Shown piece after piece: positions 27,101-33,479 of a stretch of DNA of 64,000 bases. The notes beneath the pieces were generated by a model. That model saw nothing but the letters and a program-made list of their open reading frames with translations, ran no database searches and was not told the DNA's origin. The position numbers were made by a program, and so were the translations under genes. The stretch's first letter is position 1. The number at the start of each line of letters is the position of its first letter. Source of the stretch: CAXBCP01 sp047638395 (GTDB lineage Bacteria > Pseudomonadota > Alphaproteobacteria > MPNO01 > UBA830); the NCBI GenBank assembly GCA_047638395.1, contig JBLIMV010000017.1:1-64000 (forward strand). The letters run 5' to 3'.

Positions 27101-27885
27101 ATAGCGGTGAAGGTACCGATACGGTCCTCTCCGACACGGACTACACGCTCTCAGCCAATGTCGAGAACCTGACGCTGTCAGGGACCGGCACAATCGACGG
27201 CACGGGCAACACGCTGGACAATGTGATCATCGGTAGCACGGGAAACGGCACGCTGACCGGGGGCGGCGGAAACGACATACTCGACGGAAATGGTGGCAAA
27301 GACACAATGATCGGCGGGACGGGGAACGATACCTACGTGGTTGACAGCAAGAACGACAACGTAACCGAGAATGCGTCAGAAGGCACCGACACCGTCCAGG
27401 CTTCTCTCAACTACACGCTCGAAACGAATTTCGAAAACCTGACACTGACCGGCACGAGCGGCATAAACGGCACAGGCAACAGCGCCGCGAACGTCCTGAC
27501 CGGTAATTCGGCAGGCAACGACCTGTCGGGCGGCGCGGGCGACGACACCCTGATCGGCGGCGGCGGCAGCGATTCGCTCACTGGCGGCGCAGGCGCCGAC
27601 CGGTTCGACTTCAACGCGACTTCGGAAATCGGCGACACCATCACAGATTTCGAAGTTGGCGCAAGCGGCGATACAATCGACCTGATCGATATTCTTATCA
27701 GCGTTGGCTACATCGGCAGCGACCCGCTTGGCAACAGCCGCGTGCGCACCCAGTCGACCGGCCCAGGGGGCAACGACACGGATATCGAGATAGATACGAC
27801 TGGCAGCGGCGATTATGCCGTCGTTGTCACTCTCGACGGCATAAGCCAGGGCGACATCACGACCGACAACTGGGTCTTCAGCTAA
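24130..27885 (+). CDS. RTX calcium-binding protein without catalytic domain
   Basis: A 1251-residue acidic protein that is RTX from end to end: the repeats begin at residue 5 (NGDDILTGT). It holds the same module types as the neighbouring metalloprotease, three GFGND-type beta modules and six VENLTLTG modules, followed by the type I secretion target domain ending TTDNWVFS. It lacks any protease, lipase or adhesin head. It is likely exported by the PrtD/HlyD pair upstream and could act as a surface-layer, matrix or calcium-buffering protein. Close module identity with the first gene points to duplication and reshuffling. Its stop overlaps the stop of the convergent dehydrogenase gene by three bases. 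Confidence 0.88.
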   Translation: MSATNGDDILTGTLGNDVIVGLAGNDSISGDSGDDLLRGGFGGDAINGGADDDTLYGDAGADILDGGTGNDALHGGAGRDTFLFSAGFDNDVIHDFTIDFDNIDIAALGVDTFTALMSNTVDVNGNAVITLGANTLTLMGVSKSALSENDFIGFTPLATSGDDILSGFHTDDTINGLAGNDTLIGNDGNDTLIGNSGNDTLDGGLGADALSGGTENDTYIIDNIGDTITENSAEGTDTVKASINYTLGANLENLTLTGTDNINGTGNTVGNIIHGNAGDNVLTGNGGNSSLYGNGGDDTLVGGDNWDSLIGGAGADTVNGGGGNDWIRGEDGNDILNGDGGNDRLFGEAGNDTLDGGAGSDILTGGTGDDTYVVDRGSDQTIENASEGTDTVQASINHTLAANIENLNLTGTSNIDGTGNTLGNTITGNAGNNALAGGGGTDILTGADGYDRFDFAAGFGSDTVTDFTNGTDTLDFSAYGYSTYDDILANISFTDLNGDAVLTIGGDSVTLTGVATSSLSFVSYAGIIASGGNDGLSGSAGADTIHGLGGNDTIHGDAGDDALFGNAGKDLLDGGTGNDALHGGAGRDTFVFQTGFGNDIIFDYTPGFDLIDLNALNVTDFTTLMSNTADVSGNTVITIDGNTLTLNGVIKSQLTQLDFAGLSIVGTAGDDTIIGFTTDDMIDGLGGNDVINGNGGDDTLIGGAGNDRLIGHTGADAMSGGTGDDTYVVDNVGDTTIENAAEGTDGVESSINWTLGANIENLKLTGFDNTNGFGNSGDNELRGNAANNTITGNGGTDTIYGFRGDDILWGGSSVDALLGGHDQDILHGAGGNDNLQGEEGNDTLYGEAGDDVMTGGDGNDILDGGTGDDTMTGGLGDDTYVVDSLNDTVTENASEGTDTVQSAITYTLGSNIENLTLTGTDNIDGNGDANNNTIYGNAGNNILTGNGGADALYGEAGDDTIDGGAGDDTLTGGIGDDIYIVDSASDTIVENSGEGTDTVLSDTDYTLSANVENLTLSGTGTIDGTGNTLDNVIIGSTGNGTLTGGGGNDILDGNGGKDTMIGGTGNDTYVVDSKNDNVTENASEGTDTVQASLNYTLETNFENLTLTGTSGINGTGNSAANVLTGNSAGNDLSGGAGDDTLIGGGGSDSLTGGAGADRFDFNATSEIGDTITDFEVGASGDTIDLIDILISVGYIGSDPLGNSRVRTQSTGPGGNDTDIEIDTTGSGDYAVVVTLDGISQGDITTDNWVFS
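24150..27590 (+). repeat. RTX repeat array of the second RTX protein
   Basis: Coding repeats of the GGxGxDxLx type with interspersed modules in the order G-V-V-G-G-V-V-V-V. G modules lie near 24367, 25480 and 25890; V modules near 24882, 25340, 26410, 26870, 27165 and 27435. The same kinds and numbers of modules occur in the metalloprotease in another order. Confidence 0.8.
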
Positions 27886-28958
27886 CCGCCCAGCGCATCG
27901 GTCAGATTCGCGACCAGTTCTGCGGTATCGGCCATGTTGTGTGTGCGATGGGCCACCGCGACGTGCGGGCTCAGGACAACGTTTGAATAGCTTTTCAACG
28001 GCTCGTCCGGGGCGCCCGGCTCAGCATAATGCACATCAAGCCCGGCGCCACCCAGATGACCGCTGTCCAGGGCAGCGATCAGGGCATCACGGTTGATAAT
28101 CTGTGCACGTGAAATATTGGCGATAATCGCGCCGGGTTTCATCCGGGCGAACGATGCCGCATCGATCATGCCTTCGGTGGACGCATTCAGTGGCAAATGT
28201 ATGCTGATAAAATCAGACGCTTCGAGTAGTTCTTCGTAAGACACATAACGCGCGCCCGATTCGGCCTCTATCTCCGGCGGCAGGCGTGTCCGCTGGTAAT
28301 ATAAAATCTCCATCCCCATCGCTTTTGCGCGCGTCGCCACTTCGCGGCCGACCTCCCCAAGGCCGAGCGCACCGAGCGTTGCCCCCTGCAGGCTTTTGAG
28401 ACCGCCGACCCGGGCCCAGTTGGCACCGGCGACATGGTCCGGATGGAATTTAGCCGGCTTGTATCCCAGCGCCTGGAGCGATGCGAAATCCAGTGCACCG
28501 TCGGTCTCAACCAGCTTTCGCCCAACCGCCATCATCAACAGGATCGCATGTTCCGCGACCGTCCCATTGACGCGGCGGCGCACCGTCCGCACCGGCACGC
28601 CGGCGGCGGCACAGGCATCGAGATCGATATTCCGGGCATCGATACCAAACTTTTGCACCAGCTTGAGATTGGCCGCGACCGCCAGATCATCCGCCCCGAT
28701 TGCGAAGCTCTCACTGACAACCGCATCCGCGTCCGCCAACGCCACGCGCAAGTCTGTCTCGTCTTCGACCATCACGACCGTTGACGGATAAATCGCCGCA
28801 GCGAGCTGGCGCTGTTCGTCGAACCAGGCGTCGGGATCGGGCACATCGAAGGAAAGATAGTCGCGAAATGCGTCTACCCGCTCAGCGGAAACCCCTGGAT
28901 CCAGAATGACTTCGAGAAACCGTAGGATTTTGTCATCCTGAACGACGATATTGGCCAT
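27882..28958 (-). CDS. D-isomer-specific 2-hydroxyacid dehydrogenase
   Basis: A 358-residue NAD(P)-dependent dehydrogenase of the D-2-hydroxyacid (PGDH/formate dehydrogenase) superfamily. The nucleotide fold is marked by ALGLGEVGREVATRAKAMG; the catalytic Arg lies in NISRAQIINRDALIAAL, an acidic region in GGAGLDVHYAEPG, and the catalytic His in LSPHVAVAHRT. The N-terminal 100 residues and the C-terminal helix form the substrate domain. It reduces a 2-oxo acid or oxidises a 2-hydroxy acid; the precise acid cannot be told. It converges on the RTX gene and is divergent from a CMD-fold gene 76 bases away. Confidence 0.9.
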   Translation of the reverse strand: MANIVVQDDKILRFLEVILDPGVSAERVDAFRDYLSFDVPDPDAWFDEQRQLAAAIYPSTVVMVEDETDLRVALADADAVVSESFAIGADDLAVAANLKLVQKFGIDARNIDLDACAAAGVPVRTVRRRVNGTVAEHAILLMMAVGRKLVETDGALDFASLQALGYKPAKFHPDHVAGANWARVGGLKSLQGATLGALGLGEVGREVATRAKAMGMEILYYQRTRLPPEIEAESGARYVSYEELLEASDFISIHLPLNASTEGMIDAASFARMKPGAIIANISRAQIINRDALIAALDSGHLGGAGLDVHYAEPGAPDEPLKSYSNVVLSPHVAVAHRTHNMADTAELVANLTDALGG

Positions 28959-29034
28959 AGTGCGGTGCTCCCGTTGATGCTGTGGTATTTATTCCACGCC
29001 TATCCGCACATAACAGCAAGAGGGCCAGAAAGCC

Positions 29035-29577
29035 ATGGCGCGCGTTCCCCTACTCAACCCCGAAGACGTTCCCGAACAGGCCACATTTGTCGACCGCGTT
29101 CTGAGCGGCCGCCGGGGCCGGCTGATAAACGTATACCGCACCCTGTTGCACAGCCCGCCATTGGCAGAGAGCTGGTTCGACCATATCAACAATATCCGCT
29201 GGGGCACCGAGATCGACGGCCGTTTGCGGGAAATCGTCATCATCCGGCTGGGGCACCTTGTTTCGTCCGCCTATGTGTTGCGACAGCACGTCCCGAAGCT
29301 CGCCCTGGCAGAAGGCATGACAGAAGCGGAATGCGCTGCGCTCGCCGATTGGGCTGGTTCGGACATGTTCAGCGACGCAGAACGCGCCACGCTTGGGTAT
29401 GTAGACGCCATGACACACGATATCGTCGTCCCCGATGAAGCGTTCGAGCCGCTGCGGGCCCATTTTTCTCACCGCCAGATTGTCGAGCTGACACTGATGG
29501 TCGGCGCCTATATTTCACATTCCCGGGTTTTACAGGCGCTCGAGGTGGATCTGGAGCCGGACGGTCTCGGGGGCTAA
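29035..29577 (+). CDS. Carboxymuconolactone decarboxylase (CMD/AhpD-fold) protein
   Basis: A 180-residue all-alpha CMD-fold protein. It has GRLREIVIIRLGHL followed by SSAYVLRQHV. The usual AhpD-type active site would be E-x-x-C-x-x-x-H; here the cysteine position is filled by Ser or Ala, so a thiol peroxidase mechanism is unlikely and a lyase or isomerase role like that of gamma-carboxymuconolactone decarboxylase is more probable. A second CMD-fold gene lies convergent 35 bases downstream. Substrate unknown. Confidence 0.8.
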   Translation: MARVPLLNPEDVPEQATFVDRVLSGRRGRLINVYRTLLHSPPLAESWFDHINNIRWGTEIDGRLREIVIIRLGHLVSSAYVLRQHVPKLALAEGMTEAECAALADWAGSDMFSDAERATLGYVDAMTHDIVVPDEAFEPLRAHFSHRQIVELTLMVGAYISHSRVLQALEVDLEPDGLGG

Positions 29578-29611
29578 GCAATCGGGGGCTGGCTTTGCGG
29601 TAAACCGGCTG

Positions 29612-30217
29612 CTAGCGGGACGGTAGGCCGGGCGGCGTTCCCTCCGGAAGCTGTGCGTCGAACGCGATCAGGGACGCTGCCGTCATCGCATACATGCCCA
29701 TCAGATTGACCAGGTCGACCAGCATGCGTCGGTCAAATAGCTCTGCGACCCGGGCATAGGTTTTGGGCGTTACCCGGTGCTCGCCGAACAATTCTCGGCC
29801 AAACGTTATCAATGCTGCATCCGGTTCGGGCAGCCCGGTCGTCGGCCGGCGATGGCGAACGATCTCTACCACCTCGTCGGAAACGCCTTCGCTTTTCGCT
29901 TCAGCTTCGTGCGCAGCCCATTCGAACTGACAGTCGTGTTCCCGCGCGGTAATCAGAATGGCAAGCTCGCGGGTCCGGGCATCAATGACATCCGGGTCGC
30001 GCAGACGAATATTCGCGGGTCGCAGACCACGGGAAAGTTCCGGGCTGTGCAGACGTATACCGCCCGGGCCGCGCAGACCGGCAAGCGAGCCACCCGCCGG
30101 ATTGGCCAGCGAATCATAGGTTTTCCGCGCCACGTCATCGAGATTTTCGCGGTCCGGGAAAGGTAGGCGGCACCGGGATTCGGGGTCGATATCGTCTGGT
30201 AATGTTTCCGTTGTCAT
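29612..30217 (-). CDS. Carboxymuconolactone decarboxylase-fold protein with Cys-x-x-Glu-Trp-x-x-His motif
   Basis: A 201-residue CMD-fold protein with the core motif RTRELAILITAREHDCQFEWAAHEAEA split here as RELAILITAREHDCQ and FEWAAHE. It keeps the Cys and His lacking in the convergent CMD gene. The last helices read RMLVDLVNLMGMYAM. Relatives occur in aromatic-acid clusters and are often annotated only as carboxymuconolactone decarboxylase. It follows the znuA stop by about 30 bases on the same strand but is unlikely to belong functionally to zinc uptake. Confidence 0.8.
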   Translation of the reverse strand: MTTETLPDDIDPESRCRLPFPDRENLDDVARKTYDSLANPAGGSLAGLRGPGGIRLHSPELSRGLRPANIRLRDPDVIDARTRELAILITAREHDCQFEWAAHEAEAKSEGVSDEVVEIVRHRRPTTGLPEPDAALITFGRELFGEHRVTPKTYARVAELFDRRMLVDLVNLMGMYAMTAASLIAFDAQLPEGTPPGLPSR

Positions 30218-30248
30218 CCTGCATCCGTCCCGGTTGTTTTCTCACAGC

Positions 30249-31199
30249 CTAGCGGGATGACGTTTTCAGGCAAGATGCGATGCCATTCGCGAGGTTCCGC
30301 ATCATCTGGAAATATTGGCCGGGACCGTTCACCAGGCCTGCGCCCAGCGGGTCGAGTACCGCAAGCCGTGCCGCTGTTCCGCGGATCACGGTTTTTACCA
30401 AAGCAGGCGGGAACTGCGGCTCGGCAAAGACACATCTTGCACCCGTAACCCGGATACGGTCACGCGTTTCCGCCAGCCGGCGCGCACCCGGTTTACGTTC
30501 AGGGCTGATTGCAATCGCGCCACCGCCGCGCAGTCCGAATTCCCGGTCGAAATACTGCCAGGCATCGTGAAACACAAAATATGGGCGTTCCCGCACCGGG
30601 GCAACGATACGGTCGATCTCCATTTTCAGGGCCCGCAGCCGGATAGCCCCACGGGCGGCGTTCCCCTGATATACGGGCGCGTTTTCCGGGTCGGCCTTGG
30701 ACAACGCAGCCGAAATGGCGCGCAGGATCTGAATGGCATTCCCGGTATGGAGCCACAGATGAGGATCCATACCCTGCGCGTGCCCCTTCGCGTGGCCGTG
30801 GCCGTGATCATCCTCATGCTCATTGTCATGACCGTCCGTGCGGCGGTTCGGGTAAGTAACAAGGTCGGGAAGCGAATCCAGCTGGAGAACCGTCGCACGC
30901 CGGGCAAGAGATCGAAGCGGTTTTCTGAGAAACCCCTCAAACCCGTCGCCGATCCGGATGATGATATCGGCCGATGCCAGCAGTCGCGAATGAGACGGGC
31001 GCAGCGCAAAGCTGTGCGGCGTTTCCCCCCCATTGAGCAGCAGGTCGGGGAATCCGACCCCTTCCATCGCCATTGCCGCGAGCGAATGCAGCGGCGGGAT
31101 TGTCGCGACCACCTTTGGCGCAGTCGCCGACACAGGCGCCGCCGCGATAGAGCCAACGGCGAGGAAGACGAGACAGGATACGGAAAATTTGCGGAGCAC
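30249..31199 (-). CDS. znuA: Zinc ABC transporter periplasmic binding protein ZnuA
   Basis: A 316-residue cluster A-I metal-binding protein. A signal peptide spans about residues 1-25 (VFLAVGSIAAAPVSATA). Zinc ligands expected for the family are visible: His in GGETPHSFALRPS, His in MDPHLWLHTG, His in YFVFHDAWQYF, and Asp in LDPLG. Between the first and second is a His/Asp-rich loop (HDNEHEDDHGHGHAKGH), typical of zinc rather than manganese binders. Start is GTG at 31199, with no better start and a weak ribosome site. A Zur box lies 14-30 bases upstream of the start, so it should be shut off when zinc is plentiful. It is divergent from zur-znuC-znuB. Confidence 0.93.
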   Translation of the reverse strand: MLRKFSVSCLVFLAVGSIAAAPVSATAPKVVATIPPLHSLAAMAMEGVGFPDLLLNGGETPHSFALRPSHSRLLASADIIIRIGDGFEGFLRKPLRSLARRATVLQLDSLPDLVTYPNRRTDGHDNEHEDDHGHGHAKGHAQGMDPHLWLHTGNAIQILRAISAALSKADPENAPVYQGNAARGAIRLRALKMEIDRIVAPVRERPYFVFHDAWQYFDREFGLRGGGAIAISPERKPGARRLAETRDRIRVTGARCVFAEPQFPPALVKTVIRGTAARLAVLDPLGAGLVNGPGQYFQMMRNLANGIASCLKTSSR

Positions 31200-31212
31200 G
31201 GGTTTGCCAATA

Positions 31213-31229
31213 ATGTTATAATATTACAT
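31213..31229. promoter_or_regulatory. Zur box, znuA-proximal copy
   Basis: ATGTTATAATATTACAT, an AT-rich near-palindrome that extends to TAATGT/ACATTA arms at 31211-31231. It sits directly upstream of the znuA start and matches the shape of alphaproteobacterial Zur operators. An exact second copy lies at 31270-31286. Confidence 0.82.
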
Positions 31230-31269
31230 TATCGATATGCCATGCAGTGTGCTGTCCGTCAAACAATTT

Positions 31270-31286
31270 ATGTTATAATATTACAT
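31270..31286. promoter_or_regulatory. Zur box, zur-proximal copy
   Basis: A second exact copy of ATGTTATAATATTACAT, 57 bases from the first and 56 bases before the zur start. Zur is therefore expected to repress both divergent units, including its own gene. Confidence 0.82.
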
Positions 31287-31341
31287 ATTCGGAAGACAAC
31301 GATGCGGGCGGGCTGACAACCGGCTCAGCGGAGGAGCTCAG

Positions 31342-31842
31342 ATGACGAAACATATTTCAGCGACCACTTTCCCGGTGCATGAGCATGATCATACCGTGTG
31401 TATTGCGGATGCACTGGACTCCGCTGAACAACACTGCCTTGAGCATGGGCTGCGCTTCACCCCCTTGCGGCGTCAGGTGCTGGAAATCGTGTGGAGCCGC
31501 CACGCCCCGATCGGGGCCTATGAAATTCTGGATGAGTTACGGAATGAATCCCGTGCTGCTGCGCCGCCGACGGTTTATCGCGCGCTGGAATTCCTCGTCG
31601 AACACGGGTTTGTTCACAAGATCGAATCCCTCAACGCCTTTGTTGGCTGTGACAGGCCGGATGGCGATCATGTGGGCCAGTTTCTGATCTGCGGAGCATG
31701 TCACCAGGTTGGCGAACTTGACGACCCCGACATTGCAAAACTGATCGCCAAAAAGGCAAAGACCATCGGTTTCGACGTATCGCATCAAACGATTGAGGTT
31801 CGGGGATTATGTCGCAACTGCGCTGGGGCAAACCATGCCTGA
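31342..31842 (+). CDS. zur: Zinc uptake regulator Zur (Fur family)
   Basis: A 166-residue Fur-family repressor. The winged helix has RFTPLRRQVLEIVW and the recognition region PPTVYRALEFLVEHGFVHKIES. The dimerisation domain carries two CxxC pairs for structural zinc, CGAC and CRNC. The N-terminus is unusual in a His-rich stretch, HEHDHTVC. Start ATG at 31342 with a strong GGAGGAG site. The gene lies divergent from znuA across two identical Zur boxes and overlaps znuC by 8 bases, which makes the zinc-specific member of the family the clear choice. Confidence 0.94.
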   Translation: MTKHISATTFPVHEHDHTVCIADALDSAEQHCLEHGLRFTPLRRQVLEIVWSRHAPIGAYEILDELRNESRAAAPPTVYRALEFLVEHGFVHKIESLNAFVGCDRPDGDHVGQFLICGACHQVGELDDPDIAKLIAKKAKTIGFDVSHQTIEVRGLCRNCAGANHA

Positions 31843-32569
31843 CGGCACCAACGCGATCGGCGAAGTATTGGTCCGCGGCAAGGGAATAAGCGTACACCAC
31901 GGACGGCGGACGGTGCTTCACAATGTGGACATCCAGGTTTCCCGTGGTGAAATTGTGACCCTGATCGGCCCCAACGGGTCTGGAAAGACGACCCTGGTCC
32001 GCGCCTTACTGGAACTGGAAAAGGCCGAGAGCGGCCGCGTTGACCGGACAGCCGGCATTACCATCGGGTATACGCCTCAGCAATTGACCGTCGACCGCAC
32101 GCTGCCACTGGATGTGCGGCGGTTTCTTGAGATGTCCGGCGAAACCGACCCGGAGGCGCTCGCAAATATACTGTCCGATGTCGGGGCCAAAAACGTGCTC
32201 AGACAGGAAATCCGTCTGCTGTCGGGCGGTGAGATGAAACGCGTTCTGCTCGCACGTGCGCTATTGCGCGAACCGGACCTTCTGGTGCTGGACGAACCGA
32301 CAGCCAATGTCGATATCCACGGTCAGGTCGAATTCTATGATCTTATCCGGCGCATTCGCGACGAGCGGCAATGCGGTATCCTGCTGGTGTCGCATGACCT
32401 CCATCTTGTTATGTCGGCGACCGACCGTGTCGTCTGCCTGAACGGGCATGTCTGCTGTTCAGGCCTGCCGGGCGACGTATCGACCGACCCGGCCTATCTC
32501 GAACTGTTCGGCGAAGCGGCGTCGGCCGTCGCCGTCTACGCCCATGACCATGACCACCATCATGCCTGA
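31835..32569 (+). CDS. znuC: Zinc ABC transporter ATP-binding protein ZnuC
   Basis: A 244-residue cassette ATPase with GPNGSGKTTLVRA, Q-loop YTPQQ, signature LLSGGEMKRVLLARAL, and Walker B LLVLDEPTANVD. It ends with a His-rich tail (YAHDHDHHHA), as in other ZnuC proteins, perhaps sensing or holding zinc. I take the ATG at 31835, which overlaps the zur stop, rather than the upstream in-frame ATG at 31793, because it begins where the family does. It is translationally coupled to znuB by a further overlap. Confidence 0.94.
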   Translation: MPDGTNAIGEVLVRGKGISVHHGRRTVLHNVDIQVSRGEIVTLIGPNGSGKTTLVRALLELEKAESGRVDRTAGITIGYTPQQLTVDRTLPLDVRRFLEMSGETDPEALANILSDVGAKNVLRQEIRLLSGGEMKRVLLARALLREPDLLVLDEPTANVDIHGQVEFYDLIRRIRDERQCGILLVSHDLHLVMSATDRVVCLNGHVCCSGLPGDVSTDPAYLELFGEAASAVAVYAHDHDHHHA

Positions 32570-33353
32570 CTTCGTTCTCTTTGCACTTGTCGCCGGTGTC
32601 GGGGTCGCAATTGTCATGGGTGCGACGGGCGTATTCGTCGTATGGCGCCGCATGGCCTATTTTGGCGACACGCTCGCCCATTCGGCGCTGCTCGGCGTCG
32701 CAATCGGGTTTCTGGCCGGTATCAACGTCAATATCGGCATCGTCGGCGTCTGTCTGACCATCGCCATCGGCATGGTCTATCTGCGCAGTCAGCGGCACCT
32801 CGCCGAAGACACCCTGCTCGGCATTCTGGCACATTCGTCGCTCGCCCTCGGGCTGGTCTCGGTTTCCTTCGTATCGGCGCTGCGCATTGACCTGATGACC
32901 TATCTGTTCGGAGATATTCTGTCCGTTACACCCACTGATATTGGCTGGGTTTATGGCGGTGGCACCATCGCTCTCGGCGTTCTCGCCTGGTTATGGAAAG
33001 ACCTTGTCGCGATCACCGTCCATGAAGACCTGGCGCGGATCGAAGGCGTCAACGTGATGCGCACCCAGATCGCCTTTATGACGCTCTTTGCTCTGGTGAT
33101 TGCGATGGCGATGAAAATCGTCGGGATTCTGCTGGTCACCGCCCTTCTCATTATTCCCGCTGCGACCGCAAGGCGGTTTTCCCGCACCCCGGAACAGATG
33201 GCCGTGTTTGCCGCAATCGCGGGCTCTCTGGCGGTTGCGTTGGGGTTGCAGGGGTCCCTGCTGTGGGATCTGCCGTCAGGACCCGCAATCGTCGTCGCCT
33301 CCGCCCTGATTTATGTCGTATCGATTACCCTGCCTGCCCGACGCGCAGCCTGA
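32562..33353 (+). CDS. znuB: Zinc ABC transporter permease ZnuB
   Basis: A 263-residue membrane protein of the ABC-3 family with about eight hydrophobic helices. Family stretches include GATGVFVVWRRMAYFGDTLAHS near the N-terminus (GDTLAHSALLG) and the C-terminal LLVTALLIIPAATARRFSRTPEQM. It makes the channel of the ZnuABC importer. Three in-frame ATGs (32544, 32550, 32562) lie within the end of znuC; the last gives the best N-terminus. Last gene of the zur-znuC-znuB operon; no obvious terminator follows. Confidence 0.93.
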   Translation: MPDFVLFALVAGVGVAIVMGATGVFVVWRRMAYFGDTLAHSALLGVAIGFLAGINVNIGIVGVCLTIAIGMVYLRSQRHLAEDTLLGILAHSSLALGLVSVSFVSALRIDLMTYLFGDILSVTPTDIGWVYGGGTIALGVLAWLWKDLVAITVHEDLARIEGVNVMRTQIAFMTLFALVIAMAMKIVGILLVTALLIIPAATARRFSRTPEQMAVFAAIAGSLAVALGLQGSLLWDLPSGPAIVVASALIYVVSITLPARRAA

Positions 33354-33479
33354 TCACTGCGAACAACCCGGGGCTAAATTCCGAGTTGCAATTCGACGGG
33401 TTCCGCCAAACAATAAGCACGGGTAGACACCGCTGCGAGCGCATTCGTGGCGGTACAGTAATCAAAAAGGGTGGGCCGG

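Noticed and set aside
19920..27590. Long repetitive DNA that could suggest a CRISPR array or satellite
   Set aside because: Repeats are in frame, degenerate and encode GGxGxDxL calcium-binding nonapeptides.
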